A stretch of DNA of 64,000 bases from Flavobacterium hydrophilum (GCF_003202405.1 NZ_QJHL01000003.1:310001-374000), one strand, 5' to 3'; shown: positions 7,890 to 16,377, numbered from the stretch's first letter. Program-made: numbers and translations. The notes: generated from the sequence alone by a model not told the origin.

Positions 7890-7910
7890 TTTGTGTAAAA
7901 ATTACGCAAA
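7890..7910. promoter_or_regulatory. NrtR-like operator 2, overlapping the 3' end of nrtR
   Basis: A 21-bp imperfect palindrome, TTTGTGT-N7-ACGCAAA, with six of seven arm positions paired. It covers the nrtR stop codon (7902-7904). Its centre is 52 bp from that of operator 1, close to five DNA helical turns, which would let two repressor dimers sit on the same face of the DNA. It lies upstream of the PRPP-synthetase-like gene, so it probably serves that promoter. Confidence 0.65.
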
Positions 7911-8594
7911 CTTTATTTCGAAGTGAAAACCTTTTTTGATTAAGTCATTGTATTTTAGTTTGTTAAACTTAAAAAGTTTTGCCGGACGTCCGCTTTTTGA
8001 GGAGCCAAATTGTTCCGTTTCCTCAATGATTTGAAAGCTTAGTATTTTTTTTCTAAAATTTCGTCTGTCAATTTCTTTCTCTAAAATGGTACAGTATAAG
8101 TTTTCAAGTTCAGAAAAAAGGAATTCTTTTGGCAGTAAATCAAAGCCAACCGGTTCATAAGTAAGTTTTGCTTTTAGGCGTTCGATAGCTTTTTTTAGAA
8201 TGCTATTATGATCAAAAGCTAAGGTTGGAACCTCATTAATTTTGAACCACTGTGCATGCTCGGCATCAGAATCGGCTTTGATGGTTAATTTGGAAGGATC
8301 AACAAGGGCAAAATAAGCCACAGAAATCACTCGATTTCTGGGGTCACGATTTACATCATCACCAAAAGTAAAGAGCTGTTCAAAATAAGTAACGGTAACA
8401 TTCGTTTCTTCTTTTAATTCTCTTTTTACAGCATCCTGCAACGATTCATCATTTTTGACCAAACCGCCTGGCAATGCCCAGTACGATTCCTGTGTGCCAA
8501 ATTTCTGTTGTATTAAAAGGACATACAATTGATTGTTCTGGTAGCCAAATACAATTGCATCAACAGCTACTCTGATATTTTGAATGTTAGTCAT
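7902..8594 (-). CDS. nrtR: NrtR-type Nudix transcriptional regulator of NAD metabolism
   Basis: 230 residues in two parts. Residues 1-140 are a Nudix domain with the box starting at Gly44 (GLVKNDE, then KRELKEETNV); the last conserved glycine of the box is Asn. Residues about 150-230 form the winged-helix DNA-binding domain typical of NrtR (KEFLFSELENLYCTILEKE, then RRNFRKKIL and a GRPAKLFKFN turn). NrtR proteins usually repress NAD biosynthesis or salvage genes and release DNA on binding ADP-ribose or related ligands. The gene heads the cluster and palindromes sit at its own promoter and at that of the next gene, which argues for autoregulation and direct control of the cluster. Catalytic hydrolysis may be lost or kept; the box is mostly intact. 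Confidence 0.9.
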   Translation of the reverse strand: MTNIQNIRVAVDAIVFGYQNNQLYVLLIQQKFGTQESYWALPGGLVKNDESLQDAVKRELKEETNVTVTYFEQLFTFGDDVNRDPRNRVISVAYFALVDPSKLTIKADSDAEHAQWFKINEVPTLAFDHNSILKKAIERLKAKLTYEPVGFDLLPKEFLFSELENLYCTILEKEIDRRNFRKKILSFQIIEETEQFGSSKSGRPAKLFKFNKLKYNDLIKKGFHFEIKFA

Positions 8595-8600
8595 ATTCTA

Positions 8601-8621
8601 AATGCGTAAGATTTACACAAA
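8601..8621. promoter_or_regulatory. NrtR-like operator 3, at the nrtR start
   Basis: Read on the minus strand this is TTTGTGT-N7-ACGCATT, matching operator 2 in its left arm and the ACGCA core of the right arm. It lies 7 bp upstream of the nrtR ATG (8594), overlapping where the leader and promoter must be. A further TTACGC half-site occurs at about 8639-8644. This fits autorepression by NrtR. Confidence 0.65.
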
Positions 8622-8768
8622 TATAAAGTTTTATATTTCTTACGCTGAGCAATTTAAAGTTTAACTATGAAAAAATTCACAAAAACCAAATTAGCCCTAC
8701 CACAAATTTAATGGGCAATAGAGAATCAATACTCATCATTTTTGATGATTTTATTGAAGACTATTATG

Positions 8769-9668
8769 TTAAGTAGATAATGCAATTCTTACCTCATTGG
8801 CAATAATGTCAAAAAAGGTTTTCAGATTGTTGTTTTTAGCAGCCAGTAAATAGACATATTCTTCAGGCACGTGAAAACTATTCCAAACCAATTGTAGTTT
8901 GTTTTGCTGGATAAATTTTCTCGCATTGCAATTCCATGTTACGGCAACACCGGAATTTTTGGAAAGCATTTCCAGCATTTCATATTCTGACGGAATGATA
9001 TAATTGGGAACCATAGAAGGTCTTTTTTTGTGGAAAGCATGAAGCCAAAACAATTTTATGTGTGGAATTCTGGCATCATGTGAATACCATTTTTGTTCGT
9101 TCAGCCACTGTTCCGCTTCAGTAAAATTATCTGATTTCAGTTTTTGGCGAAATTCAGTAATATCTAAATTCATTGGTCCAACCATCACCAGTTTAATTTT
9201 AGCAACCGTTTCCTGAATGGTATCAAACGTATCGTATTTTTTGGAAACAATAGCAAAGTCCAGTTTTTTAGAATCGACTAATGAAAAAAGAGTGTCATCA
9301 TCGGCAAAAGTAAAATCGATTAAATCAAATTTTGCAATTAAAGCATTACCAACACTACTGAAAAGATGTTTTGAAATTCCCACAGAAATTAACCGGGTTG
9401 CATCTTCTGCTTTAGCCCTGAATGTGTTTTCTACATTTTCAAGCCGATCAAGTGCATCTATAATTAAGTTATTCAGTAACTTAGCGTATTCTGTTGGTTC
9501 TACGCCTTTAGACTTTCGAATAAATAATTTATTCCCAACATGAGCTTCCAGCATAGAAATTTGCTGACTAACTGCCGGCTGACTCATAAATAATTCCTTA
9601 GCAGCGATAGAAAAGTTTCCATTTTTATAAACCGCTTTAAACGTTCTGTACCATTCCAGATTTACCAT
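8769..9668 (-). CDS. LysR family transcriptional regulator
   Basis: 299 residues, standard LysR length. The N-terminal helix-turn-helix is clear: LEWYRTFKAVYKNGNFSIAA, then LFMSQPAVSQQISMLEAHVG (about residues 5-55). The rest is a periplasmic-binding-protein-like effector domain. It is divergent from the DJ-1/PfpI and YqhD-like genes, with an 84-bp shared upstream region, the classic LysR arrangement. The pair of targets suggests that it responds to reactive aldehydes or electrophiles, as YqhC does for yqhD in E. coli, although YqhC is an AraC-family protein; so the parallel is functional inference only. The effector cannot be read from the sequence. Confidence 0.88.
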   Translation of the reverse strand: MVNLEWYRTFKAVYKNGNFSIAAKELFMSQPAVSQQISMLEAHVGNKLFIRKSKGVEPTEYAKLLNNLIIDALDRLENVENTFRAKAEDATRLISVGISKHLFSSVGNALIAKFDLIDFTFADDDTLFSLVDSKKLDFAIVSKKYDTFDTIQETVAKIKLVMVGPMNLDITEFRQKLKSDNFTEAEQWLNEQKWYSHDARIPHIKLFWLHAFHKKRPSMVPNYIIPSEYEMLEMLSKNSGVAVTWNCNARKFIQQNKLQLVWNSFHVPEEYVYLLAAKNNNLKTFFDIIANEVRIALST

Positions 9669-9752
9669 GATATAGTTTTATTTATAACAAACATAGTTTA
9701 TTTTATTTTTACAAATATCACATAAGCTGTAAATTTGTTTAAAATTAATCAA

Positions 9753-10517
9753 ATGAACAAAATAGCATTATTTGCGATAATCGCTTTCACAGCAGGTAGC
9801 ATTTCGACTACTGCTCAAAAATTAAATAAAAAACAGATGAAAAAAGTATTATTTGTGCTTACGAGCCATGACAAATTAGGAGATACAGGTGAGAAAACAG
9901 GATTTTGGACAGAAGAATTTGCTGCTCCTTATTATACGCTGATAGATCAGGGCTATATTGTAGAGATTGCAAGTCCTTTGGGTGGTCAGCCGCCAATTGA
10001 TCCAAAAAGTAATGATCCGGGTGCTGCTACAGAAGACACTAAACGTTTTGATGCGGATTTAGCCTTACAGGAAAAACTAAAACATACACATAAAATTACA
10101 GAAGTGAATCAAAAAGATTTTGATGCAGTGTTTTATCCGGGTGGTCACGGACCAATGTGGGATTTGGCTGTAGATCAAAATTCTATTGCTTTAATTGAAT
10201 CTTTTTACAATCATAAAAAACCAGTAAGTTTTGTTTGTCACGCGCCAGCAGCATTAAAAAATGTAAAAATCGATGGTTCTTATTTAGTAAAAGACAAAAA
10301 AGTTACCGGATTTTCAAATACCGAAGAAGAAGGTGTCGGATTGACAAAAGTGGTTCCGTTTTTATTAGAAGATGCTTTGAAAGCCAATGGTGGTGAATAT
10401 TCAAAAGGAGCTGATTGGGCACCTTATGCAGTAGAAGACGGTTTGTTGATTACAGGTCAAAATCCGGCTTCATCAAAACTGGTAGCTGAAAAATTAATGG
10501 CACAATTAAAAAAATAA
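9753..10517 (+). CDS. DJ-1/PfpI family protein (HchA-like), exported
   Basis: 254 residues from the ATG at 9753; a TTG six codons earlier is possible, but MNKIALFAIIAFTAGSISTTAQ gives a clean signal peptide. The mature part is a class I glutamine-amidotransferase-like fold of the type found in HchA-like and other DJ-1 proteins: LFVLTSHDKLGDTGEKTGFWTEE near the start, DAVFYPGGHGPMWDL in the middle and the nucleophile elbow SFVCHAPAAL with the catalytic-type cysteine. Relatives act as glyoxalase III, deglycase-like enzymes or chaperones; the activity is not certain. Export to the periplasm is unusual for the best-known members. It is followed after 4 bp by the YqhD-like gene, so both are probably one LysR-controlled operon. 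Confidence 0.85.
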   Translation: MNKIALFAIIAFTAGSISTTAQKLNKKQMKKVLFVLTSHDKLGDTGEKTGFWTEEFAAPYYTLIDQGYIVEIASPLGGQPPIDPKSNDPGAATEDTKRFDADLALQEKLKHTHKITEVNQKDFDAVFYPGGHGPMWDLAVDQNSIALIESFYNHKKPVSFVCHAPAALKNVKIDGSYLVKDKKVTGFSNTEEEGVGLTKVVPFLLEDALKANGGEYSKGADWAPYAVEDGLLITGQNPASSKLVAEKLMAQLKK

Positions 10518-10521
10518 AAAA

Positions 10522-11679
10522 ATGCTAAACTTTGAATTATACAATCCGACAAATTTAATTTTCGGAAAAGGACAAATTGAAAAACTTTCGACTTTGGTTC
10601 CAAAAGATGCTAAAATATTATTGGCTTATGGTGGCGGAAGTATTTTTAAAAACGGAATTCACGAACAGGTAATTAATAACCTAAAAGGTTTCAATATTGT
10701 TGAATTTGGAGGCATTGAACCCAATCCGCATTTTGAGACTTTAATGAAAGCGGTAGAAGTGATAAAAGCCGAAAAAATTGATTTTATTCTCGCTGTTGGT
10801 GGCGGATCTGTTATTGATGGAGTAAAATTTATTTCGGCAGCGGTTCATTTTGATGGGAATCCGATTGATATTTTACAAAAACGTTTGTTGATTAAAGATA
10901 ATGCCGTGCCTTTTGGAACCGTTTTGACATTGCCGGCAACGGGAAGCGAAATGAATTCGGGTTCTGTGGTTACGATTAAAGCAACTCAGGAAAAACTCGC
11001 TTTTGGTGGAAGTGCCATGTTTCCGAAATTCTCTATTTGTGATCCAACTGTAATTGAATCTTTACCAAAAAGACAAATTCAGAATGGGGTTGTCGATGCT
11101 TACACACACGTAATGGAACAATATCTGACGTATCCGCATGAAGGTTTTTTACAAGACCGAATTGCTGAAGGAATTCTACAGACATTAATTGAAGTGGGAC
11201 CAAAAGTTGTCGAAGATCCAACGGATTATGCTTTGGCTTCCAATTTTATGTGGAGCTGCACAATGGCTTTAAACGGATTAATCCAAAAAGGAGTTCCTTC
11301 AGACTGGGCGACACATATGATTGGTCACGAATTAACCGCTTTATACGGAATCGATCACGCAAGAACTCTGGCGATTATTGGCCCAAGTTTGTATAATGTG
11401 ATGTTTGAAACCAAAAAAGGAAAATTGGCACAATACGGAAGAAGAATCTTCAACTTAACAGGTTCTGATGATGAAGTTGCAAAAGAAGCTATAAATAAAA
11501 CAGTAGAATTTTTCCATACTATGGGAATGGATACTAAACTTTCTCAATACACAAATGATTATAGCAAAACAGCAGATTTTATCGTAAATCGTTTTGATGA
11601 AAGAGGCTGGAAAGGTTTAGGAGAAAAACAACTGGTGACTTTAGATAAAGTAAAATCTATTGTAGAGTTGAGTTATTAA
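10522..11679 (+). CDS. yqhD: YqhD-like iron-containing alcohol dehydrogenase (aldehyde reductase)
   Basis: 385 residues, close to E. coli YqhD (387). The N-terminal NADPH-binding half shows YGGGSIFKNGIHEQV and AVGGGSVIDGVKFIS, and PATGSEMNSGSVVT follows. Metal ligands are visible as Asp192 and His196 in VVDAYTHVMEQY and two histidines in MIGHELTALYGIDHARTLA. YqhD reduces a broad set of short aldehydes, including products of lipid peroxidation and methylglyoxal-type compounds, using NADPH. It begins 4 bp after the DJ-1/PfpI stop, so the two are co-translated. Together with the divergent LysR regulator this looks like a carbonyl-stress unit. A strong hairpin terminator follows. Confidence 0.9.
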   Translation: MLNFELYNPTNLIFGKGQIEKLSTLVPKDAKILLAYGGGSIFKNGIHEQVINNLKGFNIVEFGGIEPNPHFETLMKAVEVIKAEKIDFILAVGGGSVIDGVKFISAAVHFDGNPIDILQKRLLIKDNAVPFGTVLTLPATGSEMNSGSVVTIKATQEKLAFGGSAMFPKFSICDPTVIESLPKRQIQNGVVDAYTHVMEQYLTYPHEGFLQDRIAEGILQTLIEVGPKVVEDPTDYALASNFMWSCTMALNGLIQKGVPSDWATHMIGHELTALYGIDHARTLAIIGPSLYNVMFETKKGKLAQYGRRIFNLTGSDDEVAKEAINKTVEFFHTMGMDTKLSQYTNDYSKTADFIVNRFDERGWKGLGEKQLVTLDKVKSIVELSY

Positions 11680-11698
11680 AAGTTCAAATATAAATAAC

Positions 11699-11736
11699 AA
11701 AAAAGGCGTTCTTAAAATATTTAGGAACGCCTTTTT
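11699..11736 (+). terminator. Rho-independent terminator after the yqhD-like gene
   Basis: Perfect 12-bp stem AAAAAGGCGTTC / GAACGCCTTTTT with a short AT-rich loop, ending in a T-run. It lies about 20 bp after the yqhD-like stop codon. Confidence 0.9.
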
Positions 11737-11875
11737 AAAATACTAAAACAAAACTAACTAACTCAATTTTTACTAAATTCATTTAAAAATCTAATTTATA
11801 ATGTGTTACAACGTTAGTTTTTTAAGTTTATTGTGTGATGTATTTTTTTTAAAATAATATCATAGATTTAAGAAA

Positions 11876-14374
11876 TTATTTTAAATCATTGTTCATTTTT
11901 TTTTGAACGATTGAATTAATTATTTCAACTTCTTTTCTGATATTTTTTATGTCTATACTTTTCCGTTCTTCCAAAATTTTCCCGTTAAAAAATGATTTTA
12001 AATCATAAGAATTGTTTTTGTTTTTCAATATCAATATTCCAATTTCAGGTTTTTTCGATTGATTAAATCTTAATCCTGTTAGATAAGTATCAATATCTCG
12101 TTTTCCAACCTTTTCTTCGGCATTTTCTTCTTTCGAAAAATTATCAACTATTGTGTTGAAATTTTCAGTTATTGTTTTTGAAGTATTTATATTAGAGGTA
12201 AATATACCATAGAGCATATCTGATTCCTGGCGTTTTTCATTATTCACTATTTTTGAATCTACAAATTTCGCTTCAATTGTATTTTCTGATTCATAATATA
12301 CAATTGTTCCAAATTCTTCAGGGATATTATTAAGGTCTAATGATGATTCTGAGACTATCACTTCATCCTCAATAATCAATTTGTATATAATTTTATTTCC
12401 TGCCTTCTCACTAACAATTTTTCCTTTTTTTTCTTTATTTAAATCAGTAATTTCAATGCTATTATTTTTTAACTCAAAGTGAAAACGATTAAAATAATGC
12501 ACCGCAAAAATATCAAAATCAAAACTTTCTAAAATACCGTTTTTCCAATACTTAGATAAAAATTGACGGTTAAGTTTTATATATTCCACACCATCTACTA
12601 TTTTTCCGTTCTTATAGATTGATTTTATATTATAATTTTGATGTTGGTAGTTATCAAGATTCTCCAAATAATTATTAGAGTACTGATATTTTTTAATTCC
12701 GTTCTCGTAATAGTCTACATAGTTGAATTCGCGTAAATCTGCAGAAAAATATCCTGAATAGGGCTTCTCATTTTTATAAATTCCTTCATATGATTCCTGA
12801 ATATTCTCTGTAATTGAAAAAGAATGATCAACAATTTTTGTGAGTTTTCCATTGGTAAAATATTTAGATTTTAAAATATCACTTTCTTCTGTTCTGTCAT
12901 ATTTGCTTTTATAAAAAATCTCTTGGGTAATTTCTCCTTTTCTATATATTGTAGCAGTTTCAGATGAAACTAATTTTCCCTCATAAGGCAAATCGTTTTT
13001 GTATTCCAGCTTTGCAATTATTATTTTATCTTCATAAAAAACAGTTTCCCCATTTAATACGCCATTTAAGCAAGTGTAAGTTTTAATAATGTTATCGATA
13101 TAATAATTGAAAACTTTTTGGATGCCGTTTTTCTTAAAATTCACAAGATTAATCAACTCATGATAATCTTCTTGCTTTTTCTCAATAAAAGTCCCGTTAA
13201 ATGCTCTGTCATTTTTGTAAATTCCTTTAGCAACAATGCTGTCTTTGTCAGTTTTTACGATTGCTTCTCCTTCTTTTAATCCTTTTATATAACTTTGGTT
13301 AACCATAAAAATTCCGGAAATATTTTCATCAAAATTACCTTCAAAGGGTTCTCCATTTTTGTATGTACGTTTTTTTGTGATTACTTCATTTTCATTATAT
13401 ACTATTTGATCACCTACTCTTTCACCATTACTGTATTTAGTAATTTCCAAAATTTTACCGTTTGGATAATACTTTATTTCTTCTCCGGCTTTTTGTTTTC
13501 CTTTATAATCTGTCTTTGATTTAACAGCTACTGCAAATTTATTTTGAACATAGTATTCATAAACAGCACCATTTGAAATGTCATTGCGATATTCTTCAAA
13601 ATCATTTTTTTCTATTGTTTGCAGAATTTTACCAGTTACATCATAATTCACTTGTTTTATTGGGTGTGGAGAATAATCCCCAACTTCATACCAGGTTTCT
13701 TCCGCTAATTGTTTAGAGTTGATCCAGAATATTTTTTTCTTAATTATTTTTTTTACAATTTGTTTTTTAGGGACGGCTGAAGCTTCTACAGGAGCATCTA
13801 TTGTTTGTATTTGTGGTGACGCTACTATTAGGGGTTCATCACTCACCTCAATGACAGTTTCTTTTTCTGATTCATTTTGTCTGTAATTGTCCCAGTTTAT
13901 AACCTCTTCAAAATCTCCTTCTATTGGTTGCCCTTTGCTATATTTTCCTTTCATCAAAACTGTTCCATCTTGATGATATATAATTGTCAGGCCATCTCTT
14001 TTACCATCTTTATATTGAATAGTTTTATGCTTTTTTCCATTAGGATAATAGTAAGTTAAGGAGGGTACAGAATAATTATAGAATTGATAGGCAGATGAAT
14101 CAAAACCGTTTTCATCATACCAAACGATATCTCCCACATAACTATTTTCATCATTTTGTAAAGAGTAACCCTGAAACTGAGGCGTTTTATTCATGTAAAA
14201 GTCTTCAATTAAATTCAAGTTACCGATTCTTTTAAAAGGCATAATTCTATAAAAAGAGGCTTTTTCCTTTGAAGTTTTTTTCCAATCCTGATCAAAATAA
14301 TCGGGTTGTGTGTTTTGTGAGAATGAAAGTGCAGTAGTAAGAATACAAATAAATGTGTAAATTTTAAGGGTCAT
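11876..14374 (-). CDS. large exported MORN/YwqK-like repeat protein
   Basis: 832 residues. The N-terminus (KIYTFICILTTALSFSQ) is a signal peptide. Most of the protein consists of irregular repeats of the YwqK/MORN-variant type, with cores such as YYYPNGKKHKTIQYKDGKRDG, IYHQDGTVLMKGKYSKGQP, YYPNGKILEITKYSNGERVG and YKNGEPFEGNFDE. A linker at about residues 180-215 is rich in Pro, Val and Lys. Such repeats form extended beta-hairpin solenoids; the antitoxin label often given to YwqK proteins refers to other members and is not supported here. Repeats become less regular after about residue 600. It stands alone between convergent and divergent neighbours. The function is unknown; an envelope or surface role is likely from the signal peptide. 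Confidence 0.8.
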   Translation of the reverse strand: MTLKIYTFICILTTALSFSQNTQPDYFDQDWKKTSKEKASFYRIMPFKRIGNLNLIEDFYMNKTPQFQGYSLQNDENSYVGDIVWYDENGFDSSAYQFYNYSVPSLTYYYPNGKKHKTIQYKDGKRDGLTIIYHQDGTVLMKGKYSKGQPIEGDFEEVINWDNYRQNESEKETVIEVSDEPLIVASPQIQTIDAPVEASAVPKKQIVKKIIKKKIFWINSKQLAEETWYEVGDYSPHPIKQVNYDVTGKILQTIEKNDFEEYRNDISNGAVYEYYVQNKFAVAVKSKTDYKGKQKAGEEIKYYPNGKILEITKYSNGERVGDQIVYNENEVITKKRTYKNGEPFEGNFDENISGIFMVNQSYIKGLKEGEAIVKTDKDSIVAKGIYKNDRAFNGTFIEKKQEDYHELINLVNFKKNGIQKVFNYYIDNIIKTYTCLNGVLNGETVFYEDKIIIAKLEYKNDLPYEGKLVSSETATIYRKGEITQEIFYKSKYDRTEESDILKSKYFTNGKLTKIVDHSFSITENIQESYEGIYKNEKPYSGYFSADLREFNYVDYYENGIKKYQYSNNYLENLDNYQHQNYNIKSIYKNGKIVDGVEYIKLNRQFLSKYWKNGILESFDFDIFAVHYFNRFHFELKNNSIEITDLNKEKKGKIVSEKAGNKIIYKLIIEDEVIVSESSLDLNNIPEEFGTIVYYESENTIEAKFVDSKIVNNEKRQESDMLYGIFTSNINTSKTITENFNTIVDNFSKEENAEEKVGKRDIDTYLTGLRFNQSKKPEIGILILKNKNNSYDLKSFFNGKILEERKSIDIKNIRKEVEIINSIVQKKMNNDLK

Positions 14375-14513
14375 ATTGAAAGAAATTTCTTCAAAAATAA
14401 CTTTTTTTATATTGTTTCTACGAAAATTAATAAATAAGTTGAAAATTCTTTATTTCCTGAATTTCTTTAAAATATCTCATTGTAGTAGTTTAAAAAAAAT
14501 CTTAAACTACATT

Positions 14514-14545
14514 TTGTGATATTACTGCATTATTAAGTACTTTTG
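14514..14545 (+). promoter_or_regulatory. Bacteroidota-type promoter of gpsA
   Basis: TTG at 14514-14516, 21 bp, then TACTTTTG at 14538-14545, matching the TTG-N(17-23)-TAnnTTTG pattern. The gpsA ATG lies 19 bp further on, so the leader would be very short. Confidence 0.7.
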
Positions 14546-14564
14546 CTTTAAATTAATTAAAATA

Positions 14565-15560
14565 ATGAGCCAAAATTTAAAATTTGCAGTAATTGGAGGA
14601 GGGAGCTGGGCAACTGCAATTGCAAAAATGTTATGTGTGAATCTTCCTGAAATTTCGTGGTATATGCGAAATGATGCAGCAATAGAACACATTCAAAAAT
14701 ACAAGCATAATCCAAATTATTTAAGTTCCGTTGAATTTGATACTACAAAGCTTAAATTAACCAACAATATAAACGAAGCAATTGAATATGCAGATTACTT
14801 GATTTTTGCTATTCCTTCGGCTTTTTTAAGTGCAGAATTAGAGCCGTTAACGGTTTCTCTGGAAAATAAAATTATCTTTTCGGCTATTAAAGGAATTGTT
14901 CCTGAAACAAGCCTGATTGTTGGGGAACATTTTCATATTCAATACGATATTCCGTATTATAATATTGGCGTTATTACTGGTCCTTGTCACGCTGAAGAAG
15001 TAGCTTTGGAAAGGCTTTCTTATTTAACTATTGCCTGCGGTGATCCTGATAAAGCCTGTACAGTTGCCAAAATATTATCGAGTAATTATATCAAAGCTAA
15101 AATTTCGGACGATATTATCGGAACCGAATATGCAGCAATGCTGAAAAATATTTATGCTATTGCTGCCGGAATTGCGCATGGTTTAGGATATGGTGATAAT
15201 TTTCAGTCTGTAATGATGAGTAACGGAATCCGGGAAATGCGAAAATTTATCAAGAAAGTGCATAAAATGAAACGCGACATCAATGACTCTGCTTATTTAG
15301 GCGACTTATTAGTTACAGGATATTCGGTATTTTCAAGAAACAGAATGTTCGGTAATATGATCGGAAAAGGCTATACAGTAAAAAGTGCTATGATGGAAAT
15401 GAGTATGGTTGCTGAAGGGTATTATGCAACTAAAAGTGCTTATAAATTAAATCAGGGTTATGGAGCAAAAACACCTATTATTGATGCGGTTTACGCTGTA
15501 TTGTATGAAGGTAAAAATGCCAAAACAGTTTTCAAAAAACTAACAGAATCTTTAGATTAG
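14565..15560 (+). CDS. gpsA: NAD(P)H-dependent glycerol-3-phosphate dehydrogenase
   Basis: 331 residues, full length. It reduces dihydroxyacetone phosphate to sn-glycerol 3-phosphate, the backbone for phospholipids. The N-terminal Rossmann loop is VIGGGSWATAIAKML; ADYLIFAIPSAFL and FSAIKGIVP follow, then the diagnostic GPCHAEEVALER, the catalytic-region AAMLKNIYAIAAGIAHGLGYGDN with its lysine, and SNGIREM. It is monocistronic: its own promoter lies just upstream and a bidirectional terminator follows. No unusual features. Confidence 0.95.
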   Translation: MSQNLKFAVIGGGSWATAIAKMLCVNLPEISWYMRNDAAIEHIQKYKHNPNYLSSVEFDTTKLKLTNNINEAIEYADYLIFAIPSAFLSAELEPLTVSLENKIIFSAIKGIVPETSLIVGEHFHIQYDIPYYNIGVITGPCHAEEVALERLSYLTIACGDPDKACTVAKILSSNYIKAKISDDIIGTEYAAMLKNIYAIAAGIAHGLGYGDNFQSVMMSNGIREMRKFIKKVHKMKRDINDSAYLGDLLVTGYSVFSRNRMFGNMIGKGYTVKSAMMEMSMVAEGYYATKSAYKLNQGYGAKTPIIDAVYAVLYEGKNAKTVFKKLTESLD

Positions 15561-15575
15561 AGAATTCAATCACAT

Positions 15576-15618
15576 AAAAAAAAGTCCGTTTCTGAATTTA
15601 GAAACGGACTTTTTTTTA
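15576..15618. terminator. bidirectional terminator between gpsA and batE
   Basis: Perfect hairpin with stem AAAAGTCCGTTTCT / AGAAACGGACTTTT, a GAATTT loop, and A and T runs on either side. It serves the convergent gpsA (+) and the end of the Bat operon (-). Confidence 0.92.
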
Positions 15619-15630
15619 TGAAATAATTTA

Positions 15631-16377
15631 CTATTTAACTTCCCTGATAGCAGAAGCATCGATCCAGCCTTCTGTACCATCTGTCAATTCAATTTTTTTC
15701 CAGTTTTCCAAAGCTTCTTTTACATAAACTTTAGCCCCTTCATGTAATAGGAAAATGCTCGATCCTGCTTTTTGAGGTTCGCTTCGTACCTCTGTCATTT
15801 CGGCAAAAACTATCGCAGGACGATCATTATTATAGTGATCTTTTTCAGTTATTCCTGCAGAGGCACTTAATACCAAAGCAAACAACAAAATAAACATTCC
15901 TATAAAATAAATCCTTTTCGAAAGTGTAAGCTGTGAAAAATAATAGCCAATAAAACTCAGTAAAAAAGCAAATGCAATTCCTACCGAAATCCAGGCCCAG
16001 ATATTATAATTAAAAATACCGGTAAAATTTTGAATGAGTTTTGCAAAACCAACCTTCGGAACTTCCTTAATTTCGTCAATGGTTAGTTTTTTGGCAAATT
16101 TCAGATTGTTTAAAGTTTCGGGATCATGTGGTTTCAGAACAAGAGCCTTTTCATAATTATAAATCGAAAGCGCTACTTTATTAAGCTTGTAATAACAATT
16201 TCCTAAGTTAAAATATAACTCTGCTGAGTGTTGTTTATCTTCCTTGATAATGCTTTCATAAGTTTGGGCCGCCTGTTGATATTGTCCCTTTTGGTACAAG
16301 GCATTTCCCTTTTCAAAGCTGTTTTGAGCAAAGAAAACCTGAGAGATTAATAAAAAGAGATATAGTATGTTTTTCAT
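15631..16377 (-). CDS. batE: BatE: TPR and SH3 domain membrane protein
   Basis: 248 residues. A signal peptide (MKNILYLFLLISQVFFAQ) is followed by two to three TPR units (about 20-95: KGNALYQKGQYQQAAQTYES, AELYFNLGNCYYKLNK), two membrane segments (about 118-140 and 148-172: ISVGIAFAFLLSFIGYYF and GMFILLFALVLSASAGI) and a C-terminal bacterial SH3 domain (TEVRSEPQKAGSSIFLLHEG, then GWIDAS). It is the last gene of the moxR-DUF58-bat operon. Bat proteins form an inner-membrane complex linked in Bacteroides to aerotolerance and elsewhere to envelope stress; the biochemical role is unresolved. An 84-bp gap separates it from batD. Confidence 0.9.
   Translation of the reverse strand: MKNILYLFLLISQVFFAQNSFEKGNALYQKGQYQQAAQTYESIIKEDKQHSAELYFNLGNCYYKLNKVALSIYNYEKALVLKPHDPETLNNLKFAKKLTIDEIKEVPKVGFAKLIQNFTGIFNYNIWAWISVGIAFAFLLSFIGYYFSQLTLSKRIYFIGMFILLFALVLSASAGITEKDHYNNDRPAIVFAEMTEVRSEPQKAGSSIFLLHEGAKVYVKEALENWKKIELTDGTEGWIDASAIREVK

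Noticed and set aside
8724..8760. CATCA-TTTT-TGATG hairpin between nrtR and the LysR gene
   Set aside because: Weak stem without a proper T-run, and no gene ends there.
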